From CAZIWW01 sp964543275 (lineage in GTDB: Bacteria; Patescibacteriota; Minisyncoccia; Moranbacterales; UBA11712): a stretch of 64,000 bases of DNA. The DNA lies in NCBI GenBank assembly GCA_964543275.1, contig CAZIWW010000001.1, positions 22,097-86,096 on the forward strand, in the 5' to 3' direction. Shown piece after piece: positions 50,001 through 57,631 of the stretch. Each line of letters opens with the position of its first letter. Positions within the stretch are counted from its first letter, which is position 1. The notes under the pieces were generated by a model. It saw nothing but the letters and a program-made list of their open reading frames with translations. It was not told the origin of the DNA and searched no databases. A program made the position numbers and the translations under genes.

Positions 50001-50306
50001 TCATCTTTCATGTCTTGTGAGCTCCAACTTGTTAGCGTAGCATGCCTTCCTGATTTGGTCGGCGACGCGCGCAGCCTCCACGAAACAAGCGGTTTCCGTT
50101 CGGAAACTGATCACGGCAGTTTTTTCGCCGATCTCGATACTTGTTTCAAAGTGGCTATTCCCAACTGTCGTGTAACATCTAAACATTCCGAGTGACCTGG
50201 CACTTTTTTTAATTCCGTTGAAGATATTGGGCTTCTTGCTTGCTTGGTTTACCTTTTCCGTAATTTCTTGCGCTGGAGACAGCGTTAGTTTCCACCAAGT
50301 CGCCAT
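50001..50306 (-). CDS. SD-led orphan protein (101 residues)
   Basis: Starts MATWWKLTLSPAQEITEKVN; mixed alpha/beta, soluble, with 'GMFRCYTTVGNSHFETSIEI' and a helical C-terminus. ATG 50306 chosen because a perfect SD (AAGGAGGAAACTTGG) precedes it; the frame extends upstream to 50366 without such support. No family recognised. Confidence 0.6.
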   Translation of the reverse strand: MATWWKLTLSPAQEITEKVNQASKKPNIFNGIKKSARSLGMFRCYTTVGNSHFETSIEIGEKTAVISFRTETACFVEAARVADQIRKACYANKLELTRHER

Positions 50307-50452
50307 CCAAGTTTCCTCCTTAGACACATCGCATAAATTTTTTAGTATTTTAAAATGCAAACCCATCTAATTTTCCGCTTTTTTCTCTCTCTTGTCAATA
50401 CCGCGTTTTGCTTTATTATTATGAGTAGGTTTTTGTTTGTAGAGCAGTCTGA

Positions 50453-51520
50453 ATGAACGCGCGCAAAGAACTCGAAAATTACAAGAAAATAGTCGATAAA
50501 AAGTTAGCCGAATATTTTACTGAGAAAATAAAGGAAGCAAAAAAGGTTAGTCCTTTAGCGGTGCAAGCGGTGAAGAACATTCGTGACATGGTGCTGGCTG
50601 GCGGCAAGCGTGTTCGGGCGGCTTTTATGTATTGGGGCTATAAAGCGGCTGGCGGCAAGGAAGTGGATAAGATAGTCGAGGCTTCGATGAGTATTGAGTT
50701 GACTCATATTTTTCTTCTTATTCATGACGATATTATCGACCGTGACGATTTTCGCCACGGGATAAAATCTATCCATAAAAGGTATGAGAGTTTGGCGCGA
50801 AGGTTTTATAAAAAAGTTGACGCAGAACATTTTGGACACTCAATGGGAATGATTGTTGGGGATATGGCGGCGGCGTTGGGAAACGAAATTATTTTTAATT
50901 CTCGGTTTTCCGCGGAGAATATTTTAATGGCGCTTGATAAACTGCAGGACATTGTATCAGTCACGGTTACTGGAGAAATGATGGATATAGTTCTGGAAGC
51001 TAGAGGCAGAGCGTCCGAGAAAGAAATTCTCAAAGTTCATAAGGACAAGACAGCAAGGTACACCGTCGAAGGGCCGCTTCACCTGGGAGCGTTGTTGGCT
51101 GGGGCCGATAGGAAAGTTTTAAGGGATTTAAGCAATTACGCTGTTCCAGTCGGTACGGCTTTTCAAATTCAGGACGACATTCTGGGGGCTTTTGGGAACG
51201 AAAAGAAATTAGGCAAGCCTGTTTGCAGCGATCTTAGAGAAGAAAAGCAGACTTTGCTGATAGTTAAAACTTTAGAAAGAGGAAATAAGAGCCAAAGACG
51301 GTTAATTAATAATTTATTGGGAAGCAAGAATTTAACATTAAAAGACATAGAAGATTTCCGCGAAGTTATCCGTGAGACTGGATCATTGAAATATTCAAGG
51401 AATTTAGCAAGAAAGTTAGTTGTCAAAGGGAAGAAAGATTTGCATAAGTCTGCTATCGGCAAAGAGGCTAGGGAATTTTTAGCTGGAATTGCGGACTATA
51501 TTGTAAATCGAGAGATTTAA
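50453..51520 (+). CDS. Polyprenyl diphosphate synthase
   Basis: trans-isoprenyl diphosphate synthase (GGPP/octaprenyl type) that condenses IPP onto allylic diphosphates. 355 residues, all helical, with 'GGKRVRAAFMYWG', the first aspartate-rich motif HDDIIDRDDFRHG and the second QIQDDILGAFG plus 'DLREEKQTLLIVKTLE'. Probably supplies the lipid carrier for wall and surface glycans. Product length cannot be read reliably. Upstream of the POR operon, separate promoter in between. Confidence 0.93.
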   Translation: MNARKELENYKKIVDKKLAEYFTEKIKEAKKVSPLAVQAVKNIRDMVLAGGKRVRAAFMYWGYKAAGGKEVDKIVEASMSIELTHIFLLIHDDIIDRDDFRHGIKSIHKRYESLARRFYKKVDAEHFGHSMGMIVGDMAAALGNEIIFNSRFSAENILMALDKLQDIVSVTVTGEMMDIVLEARGRASEKEILKVHKDKTARYTVEGPLHLGALLAGADRKVLRDLSNYAVPVGTAFQIQDDILGAFGNEKKLGKPVCSDLREEKQTLLIVKTLERGNKSQRRLINNLLGSKNLTLKDIEDFREVIRETGSLKYSRNLARKLVVKGKKDLHKSAIGKEAREFLAGIADYIVNREI

Positions 51521-51618
51521 AATCAGCCGTGGTGATTAAGGTAGTGATGCGCTCGCGGTTTTATTGCGGCCGGGCGATTCATTGCCGTAAGGCGGCGGTA
51601 TACTTTGTTCTAATATTG

Positions 51619-51633
51619 TGCTATACTGCAACT
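51619..51633 (+). promoter_or_regulatory. Extended -10 promoter, leaderless POR operon
   Basis: TGCTATACT (extended -10) then six bases (GCAACT), then ATG at 51634. Same geometry as at 20381-20395. Confidence 0.5.
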
Positions 51634-52203
51634 ATGAAAATCGGAAAGAAAATTTTTGAGATAGTTTTTCACGCTCGGGGCGGGCAGGGCGCTAAGACGG
51701 CGGCGGAGATTTTGGCCCAAGCGGCGCTTCGAGAGGGTAAATTTGTTCAAGCTTTTCCGGATTACGGACCCGAGCGGAGTGGCGCTCCCATGCGGACTTA
51801 CGTTCGAATTTCAGATGAGCCAATTCTCACGCGCGAGCCGGTGGTTGATCCCGATCTGGTAGTAGTTTTAGACGAGACTCTTTTGGATTCGGTAAAAGTT
51901 ACTAATAATCTGGACGAGGACGAGATTATGATAGTCAATACCGCGAAAGACAGAAACGCTGTTTCTCAAAAGACAGGATATAAGGGAAACATTTATCCCG
52001 TTGATGCCGCAAGAATATCCATGGAAATTATTGGTCAGCCTCGTCCCAATACGGCTATCTTGGGAAAACTGGTTAAGATTACTGAAGTAGTGAAGCTTGA
52101 TAATGTGGTTGAGGTGTTTAGGGAAAAATATATTGGAAAGATTGGAGAGGAAATTACGGAAAAAAATGTTTTGGCGATTGAGAAAGCGTACGATAGTTTG
52201 TAA
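51634..52203 (+). CDS. porG: Pyruvate:ferredoxin oxidoreductase, gamma subunit
   Basis: 189 residues of the POR gamma (domain III-like) family: 'FHARGGQGAKTAAEILAQAA', 'AFPDYGPERSGAPMRTYVRIS', 'DLVVVLDETLLDSV' and 'NTAILGKLVKIT'. In the archaeal-type heterotetramer gamma bridges the alpha-beta catalytic core to the ferredoxin-like delta subunit. Start at ATG 51634, six bases after an extended -10 box. Opens the operon gamma-delta-(insert)-alpha-beta. Confidence 0.94.
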   Translation: MKIGKKIFEIVFHARGGQGAKTAAEILAQAALREGKFVQAFPDYGPERSGAPMRTYVRISDEPILTREPVVDPDLVVVLDETLLDSVKVTNNLDEDEIMIVNTAKDRNAVSQKTGYKGNIYPVDAARISMEIIGQPRPNTAILGKLVKITEVVKLDNVVEVFREKYIGKIGEEITEKNVLAIEKAYDSL

Positions 52204-52204
52204 T

Positions 52205-52322
52205 CTCTACGAATTACTAAACAATTACAAAAATACGAAAACTTATAAACACCTATCCCCTAAAACTACAACTTATTTAATGTGCGATTTCGTATTTTTT
52301 GTTAAATTTAGTAGTTCGTAGA
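52205..52322. repeat. TACGAAT-family inverted element
   Basis: Left CTACGAATTACTAAACAATT then AAAAATACGAAA; right TTTCGTATTTTTTGTTAAAT then TTAGTAGTTCGTAG. Arms complementary over about 35 bp. Confidence 0.75.
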
Positions 52323-52332
52323 AAATTGTACT

Positions 52333-52593
52333 ATGGATTGGCAAAACATCGAAAAAGGCGCTGTCATCAAGCACGATATCAAAAAGTCGCCTCGTACCGG
52401 CGACTGGCGATATATGAAACCCGAAGTTGATAAGAAGAAATGCATTGGCTGCGGGCAGTGCGTTTCTCATTGCCCGGAAGGCTGTATAACTTTAGGCAAA
52501 GATGGCAAGGCCGAGATTAATTATGATTTTTGCAAAGGCTGCGGAGTGTGCGCGCAGATTTGCCCGAGAAAAGCGATTAAGATGAGGAAGTAG
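52333..52593 (+). CDS. porD: Pyruvate:ferredoxin oxidoreductase, delta (2[4Fe-4S]) subunit
   Basis: 86 residues with two [4Fe-4S] motifs, CIGCGQCVSHCPEG and CKGCGVCAQICPRK, after a short POR-delta N-terminus ('PRTGDWRYMKPEVD'). Carries electrons from the alpha-beta core to ferredoxin. Normal length; operon position between gamma and alpha is usual apart from the inserted gene. Confidence 0.94.
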   Translation: MDWQNIEKGAVIKHDIKKSPRTGDWRYMKPEVDKKKCIGCGQCVSHCPEGCITLGKDGKAEINYDFCKGCGVCAQICPRKAIKMRK

Positions 52594-52622
52594 TATCTAG
52601 TATATTGTATCTTGCATTTTGT
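52594..52622. repeat. Left arm of element enclosing four-helix-bundle gene 3
   Basis: Read on the minus strand ATACAAAATGCAAGATACAA, 19 of 20 identical to the right arm at 52994-53033. Confidence 0.8.
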
Positions 52623-52997
52623 ATGGTTACGGATAATAAGAAGATAAAATCATTTACCGATTTATATGCTTGGCAAGAAGCGCATAAATTAGTTTTAATG
52701 GTTTATGCGGAAACTGAAAAATTTCCTAAAAGAGAAATTTTTGGTTTGACTGTCCAGATAAGACGGTCAGTTGTTTCTATTACATCTAATATCGCGGAAG
52801 GCTTTAACAGAAATGCTTCTAAGGATAAATGTCAGTTTTATTCTATGGCGCACGGATCATTAACTGAATTGCGAAATCAGTTGCTAGCGACAAGAGATGT
52901 CGGGTATTTAAGCCAAGCAATTTTTAATAAGCTTGCCGATCAAACGGTTGTTGTTGCTAAGTTGATTAATGGCTTGAGAAAAATAAGAAACAAATGA
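52623..52997 (+). CDS. Four-helix-bundle protein (IVP/S23-like), copy 3
   Basis: 124 residues, the most family-typical of the three: 'FTDLYAWQEAHKLVLMVY', 'QIRRSVVSITSNIAEGFNRN', 'FYSMAHGSLTELRNQLLATR'. It is inserted between porD and porA and its TGA overlaps the porA ATG (ATGA). Complementary repeat arms flank it on both sides. Diverged from copies 1 and 2, so not a recent duplicate. Function unknown. Confidence 0.9.
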   Translation: MVTDNKKIKSFTDLYAWQEAHKLVLMVYAETEKFPKREIFGLTVQIRRSVVSITSNIAEGFNRNASKDKCQFYSMAHGSLTELRNQLLATRDVGYLSQAIFNKLADQTVVVAKLINGLRKIRNK

Positions 52998-53033
52998 TAC
53001 AAGATACAAAATACAAGATACAAAATACGAAAC
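52994..53033. repeat. Right arm of element enclosing four-helix-bundle gene 3
   Basis: Tandem ATACAAGATACAAAATAC units that also encode the first codons of porA. Confidence 0.8.
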
Positions 53034-54175
53034 AGCTCGCTCTCACCGGCGGGGCCGCTGCCGCCGAAGCTCTCAAGCAAATTAACCCGGATGTGATGCC
53101 GGTTTATCCTATCACGCCACAGACGCCGATTATAGAAACTTTTGCTAAGATGGTGGCTGATGGCTTAGCCGATACGGAGATTATGGAAGTGGAATCGGAA
53201 CACAGCGCTATGAGCGCGGCGGTTGGCGCGCAAGCGGCCGGAGCGCGGGCGATGACAGCCACTAGTTCCCAGGGACTAGCGCTAATGAGCGAGATTCTTC
53301 CCATTGCTTCTGGGTTGCGCTTGCCGATATTAATGTTTATTAGCGCGCGGGCTTTGAGCGCTCCCATAAATATCCATTGCGATCATCAGGATGTAATGGC
53401 TGTTCGAGATTTGGGATGGATTCAAATTTTTTCGGAGAGCGCACAGGAAGTTTACGACAACGCTTTTATAGCTCTTCGTCTGGCGGAAAAAACGCGTCTG
53501 CCGGCGATGGTAATTATGGATGGTTTTACTACCTCGCATAGCGTAGAAAATTTAGAAGTTTTGGATACAGCCGCGGCCAGAAAATTTATCGGTGAATATA
53601 AGCCGGAAAATTATTTGCTGGACACGGATAACCCGGTAACTTTTGGGCCGGTGGGGCTTCCTAATTCGTATTTTGAATTCAAGCGAGCGCAGATCGAGGC
53701 AATGGATGGGGTGATTGGGGAATATATAGAAATTTGCAGAAATTATGTTGAAGTTAGCGGACGCGATTATGATATATTCGAAGGCTATAACTTGGATGAC
53801 GCTGAAAAAGTTATTGTTGTTGCCGGTTCCACAGCCGGGACAGCTAAAGTGGTTGTGGATGAATTGCGTGAGAGAGGAGAAAAAGTAGGACTACTTAAGA
53901 TAAAATTGTTTAGGCCGTTTCCGTACGGGGAAATAAAAAAAGCGCTTGAAGGCAAAAAACGTGTTGCCGTTTTGGATAGATCAGTTTCGTTTGGGAGTGT
54001 CGCCCCGCTTTATGGCGAGATAGTAAACTCGACTTTTCGGGATGATGTTCAGTCTTGCATTTTTGGATTAGGCGGACGTGAGATTTTTGGGGAGGATATT
54101 GCAAGGGTGTTTGAAGAAATGGGAGATAGAGGAGATCGGGAGCGCAAAGTGGTTAATTATATTGGATTAAAGTGA
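52994..54175 (+). CDS. porA: Pyruvate:ferredoxin oxidoreductase, alpha subunit
   Basis: 393 residues. Core family features: 'VMPVYPITPQTPIIETFAKM', 'EVESEHSAMSAAVGAQAAGA', 'ATSSQGLALMSEILPIASG', 'LPILMFISARALSAPINIHC', and the C-terminal domain 'VVAGSTAGTAKVVVDELRER'. Forms the TPP enzyme core with beta. The first ~13 residues (MIQDTKYKIQNTK) are read from the repeat arm and the start overlaps the upstream stop. No other start is available before the conserved region, so the element supplies the start codon. Confidence 0.95.
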   Translation: MIQDTKYKIQNTKQLALTGGAAAAEALKQINPDVMPVYPITPQTPIIETFAKMVADGLADTEIMEVESEHSAMSAAVGAQAAGARAMTATSSQGLALMSEILPIASGLRLPILMFISARALSAPINIHCDHQDVMAVRDLGWIQIFSESAQEVYDNAFIALRLAEKTRLPAMVIMDGFTTSHSVENLEVLDTAAARKFIGEYKPENYLLDTDNPVTFGPVGLPNSYFEFKRAQIEAMDGVIGEYIEICRNYVEVSGRDYDIFEGYNLDDAEKVIVVAGSTAGTAKVVVDELRERGEKVGLLKIKLFRPFPYGEIKKALEGKKRVAVLDRSVSFGSVAPLYGEIVNSTFRDDVQSCIFGLGGREIFGEDIARVFEEMGDRGDRERKVVNYIGLK

Positions 54176-54278
54176 TTTCTCTACGAATTACGAATTTTGT
54201 ACGAATATACGAATGAATGTATAAAAGCAATACATTCATAAAGTAATCTATTTGTGTGTGATTCGTAATTCGTAGAGA
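54176..54278. repeat. TACGAAT-family inverted element
   Basis: Left CTCTACGAATTACGAATTTT then TACGAATATACGAAT; right GATTCGTAATTCGTAGAG; an inner ATGAATGTAT/ATACATTCAT stem makes the whole spacer one long hairpin. Confidence 0.8.
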
Positions 54279-54290
54279 TTAGGCATAACC

Positions 54291-55202
54291 TTGAATAAAA
54301 ATTTGGTTACAAAATTTGCTCCCGGCCATGCGACTTGCGCGGGGTGCGGGATACCGGCAATTGTGAGAACAGTGCTAGGCGCGACCGACGATCCGGTGGT
54401 AGTAATTAACGCTACAGGGTGTTTGGAGGTAACATCTACTCTTTATCCTTATACCGCTTGGAAAGTTCCTTACATTCACAACGCTTTTGAAAACGCGGGG
54501 GCGACGGCAGCGGGAGTGGAAACGGCTTGCCGGATGCTGGTTAAAAGAGGGAAGATTCCCAAGGATAAAGAGATAAAGTTTGTGGTTTTTGGGGGAGATG
54601 GCGGGACTTATGATATTGGATTGCAAAGTTTATCGGGAGCGCTTGAACGAGGACATAAATTCTTGTATGTTTGTTATGACAACGAAGCCTATATGAACAC
54701 CGGTGGGCAGAGAAGCGGCGCTACTCCTCGTGGAGCCAGCACTACTACGACTCCGGCTGGCAAGATAAACTACGGTAAAAAGCAGAAGAGAAAAGATTTA
54801 ATGTCGATTGTGATCGCGCATCACATAAAATATGCCGCTCAAGCCAATGTGGCATATCTTCAGGACTTAAAGATGAAAGCTCAAAAGGCTTTTGAAGCCG
54901 AAGGACCTAGTTTTCTACTGGTACTCCAGCCTTGCACCAATCAATGGAAGTTTCCTGCTTCGGATTACGTGCGTGTTGGAAAGCTGGCAACGGAGACGAA
55001 TTTTTGGCCTTTGTATGAATACCTTGACGGCAAATACAAAATCAACTGGGCTACTGAAAATCCCAAGCCGGTTGAAGAATTTTTAAAAACGCAAGGGAGA
55101 TTTAAGCATTTATTTAAATCCGGCGGAGAAGAAATAATTTCACAGATTCAGGAAGAGATTGAAAAAGATTGGAGTAAGTTAGTGGAATTGGCGGAGGTTT
55201 AG
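54291..55202 (+). CDS. porB: Pyruvate:ferredoxin oxidoreductase, beta (TPP) subunit
   Basis: 303 residues from a TTG start. The TPP-binding module is clear: GHATCAGCGIPAIVR (cluster cysteines), 'NATGCLEVTSTLYPYTAW', and 'GGDGGTYDIGLQSLSGAL' leading to 'DNEAYMNTGGQRSGATPRGA'. Completes the POR complex that oxidises pyruvate to acetyl-CoA and reduces ferredoxin. A ferredoxin gene follows 91 bp later. Confidence 0.95.
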   Translation: MNKNLVTKFAPGHATCAGCGIPAIVRTVLGATDDPVVVINATGCLEVTSTLYPYTAWKVPYIHNAFENAGATAAGVETACRMLVKRGKIPKDKEIKFVVFGGDGGTYDIGLQSLSGALERGHKFLYVCYDNEAYMNTGGQRSGATPRGASTTTTPAGKINYGKKQKRKDLMSIVIAHHIKYAAQANVAYLQDLKMKAQKAFEAEGPSFLLVLQPCTNQWKFPASDYVRVGKLATETNFWPLYEYLDGKYKINWATENPKPVEEFLKTQGRFKHLFKSGGEEIISQIQEEIEKDWSKLVELAEV

Positions 55203-55293
55203 ATTTTAGATAATGAGTAGCACTAGTCATTAGCAAAAGCAAAATGAAATAATATTATTTATTTTTCGTATTAGTTATTTGTAAAAAAGGTTT

Positions 55294-55485
55294 ATGTCTA
55301 AAATCAAGATTAATGAAGATCTCTGCATCGGTTGCGGGACTTGCGAAGCGATGTGTCCGGATGTCTTTAAAATTGAGAATGGTAAGGCAAAGGTGTATAG
55401 TGAAAACTGCAAAGATTGCGAGGATTGCAAGTTGGATGAAATTGTAAGTAGTTGTCCGGTGAATGCGATAACGGTGGAAGAGTAA
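55294..55485 (+). CDS. Ferredoxin, single [4Fe-4S]-type
   Basis: 63 residues: CIGCGTCEAMCPDVF holds three of four cluster cysteines and the fourth is in SSCPVN near the C-terminus. An additional CKDCEDCKLD segment suggests either a modified second cluster site or a disulfide, as in monocluster ferredoxins of the Thermotoga type. Probable electron acceptor of POR, by proximity. Confidence 0.92.
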   Translation: MSKIKINEDLCIGCGTCEAMCPDVFKIENGKAKVYSENCKDCEDCKLDEIVSSCPVNAITVEE

Positions 55486-55486
55486 G

Positions 55487-55570
55487 ACCAAAAATCAAAA
55501 ACCAAATACCAAAAAATACAAATCAAAAACTAATTTTTTGTATTTTTATCTTTATTGTTGTTTTTTTACC
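55487..55570. repeat. Intergenic inverted element (ACCAAAAATC units)
   Basis: CCAAAAATCAAAAACCAAAT and AAAATACAAATCAAAAAC at the left; TTTTTTGTATTTTTATCTTT and TTGTTGTTTTTTT at the right. Confidence 0.65.
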
Positions 55571-55600
55571 CTTTAACTTAATAATTTAAGCGCGATATTT

Positions 55601-56902
55601 ATGCTTACCCACGAAAAAAATGTAATAGATGATGGAAAATTGAGTGGCAGCTATAAAAGAATTCTAATTACCTCCATCATTATCACTTTCTTTATGTCCT
55701 CTTTTCTGGGAGCGGTTTTTGGTTTTATGGGGGCTATGGTTGGTCAGCAGAAAGTTTTTTCCTGGCTTCCCGGATTTTTTCAGGAAGAGCGCGACGAGTT
55801 AATTGACAGAAGCGATGATAGTAGCGCCAGTGAAACTCATAAATTAATCGAAGAAGAATCGGCGGTGACAGCCGTAGTTGAAAAAGCTTCGCCGGCAGTG
55901 GTTAGTATCATTGTCACCAAGGACATTCCTAAGATACAGGAGTTTTTTTTCGATCCGTTTGAATCCGATCCATTTTTTAATCCGTTCGGCTCCAGAGACA
56001 AGAATCGGAATGATGCAAATGAAGGGGAGACAGAGAAACGGGAAATTGGAGGCGGGTCGGGCTTTATTGCTTCGAAGGACGGGCTGGTAGTTACTAATAA
56101 GCATGTAGTTTCAGATCAAAGCGCTGATTATACGGTTATGACCAATGATGGCAAAAAGTACGAAGCGCAAGTTATGGCCATTGATCCAATGAATGATATC
56201 GCTATCTTGAAAATAAATGCTAATAATCTCCCAGTGTTAGAGTTTGGAGATTCTGACAGCCTAAAAATTGGGCAGACGGTTATAGCTATAGGAAATTCTC
56301 TAGGTGAATTTAGAAATACTGTAAGTAAGGGAATTATCTCTGGGCTTAAGAGGTCGCTGACGGCTGGAACCGGGACTGGTGAACTGGAGACATTGAGCGA
56401 AGTCATTCAGACTGACGCGGCTATCAATCCGGGAAATTCCGGCGGCCCGCTGCTTAACATTGATGGCCGGGTAATTGGAGTAAATGTGGCTATGGCTCAA
56501 GGAGCGGAGAACATCGGTTTTGCCCTGCCTGTAAATTTAGTTAAAAAAGACATTAATAGTGTTAAGAGTAAAGGAAAAATTGTGCAGCCGTTTTTGGGAG
56601 TGCGCTATGTTATAGTTAATAAGCAAATCCAAAAGGAAAATAATCTTCCTTATGATTACGGCGCTTTGATTTTGCGCGGCCAGCGAATATCCGACTTAGC
56701 GGTGGTGCCCGGCAGTCCTGCTGACAAAGCTGGAATTGTGGAGAATGACATAATTTTGGAAGTGAACGGAAAAAAAGTCAACAATAAGACCCCACTCGGC
56801 AGTTTAATAGCTAAATATAATGTAGGCGATACGGTAAATCTTAAAATTTGGCACAAGGGAGAAGAGAAGACGGTATCAGCGAATTTGGAAGAAAGAAAGT
56901 AA
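55601..56902 (+). CDS. HtrA/DegP-type serine protease
   Basis: Membrane-anchored protein-quality-control protease. 433 residues: N-terminal membrane helix (about 25-50), linker with 'FDPFESDPFFNPF', trypsin-like domain with complete triad H168 (VVTNKHVV), D199 (NDIAIL) and S280 (NPGNSGGPLL), then one PDZ domain ('VVPGSPADKAGIVENDIILE'). Intact and active by sequence. A triad-less paralogue lies 5.6 kb downstream. Confidence 0.95.
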   Translation: MLTHEKNVIDDGKLSGSYKRILITSIIITFFMSSFLGAVFGFMGAMVGQQKVFSWLPGFFQEERDELIDRSDDSSASETHKLIEEESAVTAVVEKASPAVVSIIVTKDIPKIQEFFFDPFESDPFFNPFGSRDKNRNDANEGETEKREIGGGSGFIASKDGLVVTNKHVVSDQSADYTVMTNDGKKYEAQVMAIDPMNDIAILKINANNLPVLEFGDSDSLKIGQTVIAIGNSLGEFRNTVSKGIISGLKRSLTAGTGTGELETLSEVIQTDAAINPGNSGGPLLNIDGRVIGVNVAMAQGAENIGFALPVNLVKKDINSVKSKGKIVQPFLGVRYVIVNKQIQKENNLPYDYGALILRGQRISDLAVVPGSPADKAGIVENDIILEVNGKKVNNKTPLGSLIAKYNVGDTVNLKIWHKGEEKTVSANLEERK

Positions 56903-56910
56903 AAAATCTT

Positions 56911-56931
56911 TTTAGGGATCCGATCCCTAAA
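56911..56931 (-). repeat. REP palindrome 1 (left of transposase)
   Basis: TTTAGGG-N7-CCCTAAA. Inverted relative to REP 2 and 3, with one mismatch. Confidence 0.85.
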
Positions 56932-56948
56932 TTCCTCAAACTAATGAA

Positions 56949-57602
56949 ATGAGAAGGAAAGTAGAGCTTGTCAGCGGTCAATATTATCATGTTTATAACC
57001 GAGGTGTTGAGAAACGCGATATCTTTTTGGATGATTCTGACTATCTTCGCTTTTTGAAGTCCTTGAAGTGCTTCAATCAGGAAGATCCTATCTTCAGCTT
57101 GTTTTGGAATAACATTAAAAAGAGAAATTTAGGGGTCGGATCCCTAAAATCAAGGAAGTTGGTAGATATCGTAGCGTATTGCCTGAATCCTAACCATTTC
57201 CATTTACTCTTAAAACAGGTAATCGACGGTGGCATTTCTGAATTTATGAGAAGGTTGGGTACAGGCTATACAGGTTATTTTAATCACAAATATCAACGAT
57301 CGGGTGTTTTGTTTCAAGGAAGATTTAAATCAATTCATATAAGTTCAAATTCGTATCTTTTATATTTGTCTGCTTACATAAATGAAAATAATTTTATTCA
57401 TGGATACACAGAAAATAGCCGGAATTGGAAATATTCAAGTTATTCCGATTACATAGGGGAAAGGCAGGGAGAGTTGTGCAACAAAGATATTATTCTTGAT
57501 CAGTTCGGATATGACTTCAAAGGATATGAAGAATTTTCCAGGGAAAACGCTTTATATCTTAAGGAGAGAAAGGAAGATGAGAAATATTTATTGGAAAACT
57601 GA
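56949..57602 (+). CDS. REP-associated tyrosine transposase (RAYT, Y1-Tnp)
   Basis: 217 residues of the IS200-like Y1 HUH superfamily domesticated around REP sequences. Landmarks: 'VSGQYYHVYNRGVEKRDIFL', HUH motif in YCLNPNHFHLLLK, 'GTGYTGYFNHKYQRSGVLFQ' and 'GRFKSIHI'. It should nick single-stranded REP hairpins. REP palindromes lie 17 bp before and 3 bp after the gene, and a third is inside the coding sequence at 57128-57148 in frame, coding for NLGVGSL. Looks intact. Confidence 0.93.
   Translation: MRRKVELVSGQYYHVYNRGVEKRDIFLDDSDYLRFLKSLKCFNQEDPIFSLFWNNIKKRNLGVGSLKSRKLVDIVAYCLNPNHFHLLLKQVIDGGISEFMRRLGTGYTGYFNHKYQRSGVLFQGRFKSIHISSNSYLLYLSAYINENNFIHGYTENSRNWKYSSYSDYIGERQGELCNKDIILDQFGYDFKGYEEFSRENALYLKERKEDEKYLLEN
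57128..57148 (+). repeat. REP palindrome 2 (inside transposase gene)
   Basis: Identical over 21 bp to REP 3; in frame in the RAYT coding sequence, between the N-terminal part and the HUH motif. Confidence 0.85.
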
Positions 57603-57605
57603 CCT

Positions 57606-57626
57606 TTTAGGGGTCGGATCCCTAAA
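57606..57626 (+). repeat. REP palindrome 3 (right of transposase)
   Basis: TTTAGGG-N7-CCCTAAA; ends 5 bp before the clpB start, so it is part of the clpB leader. Confidence 0.85.
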
Positions 57627-57631
57627 TTTTT

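Noticed and set aside
48869..50306. Toxin-antitoxin pair made by the small orphan genes around the kinase
   Set aside because: Neither small protein matches a known toxin or antitoxin, each has its own SD site and terminator, and the kinase does not resemble HipA.
8377..52997. Four-helix-bundle genes as Avd proteins of diversity-generating retroelements
   Set aside because: No reverse transcriptase and no template/variable repeat pair are present near any of the three copies.
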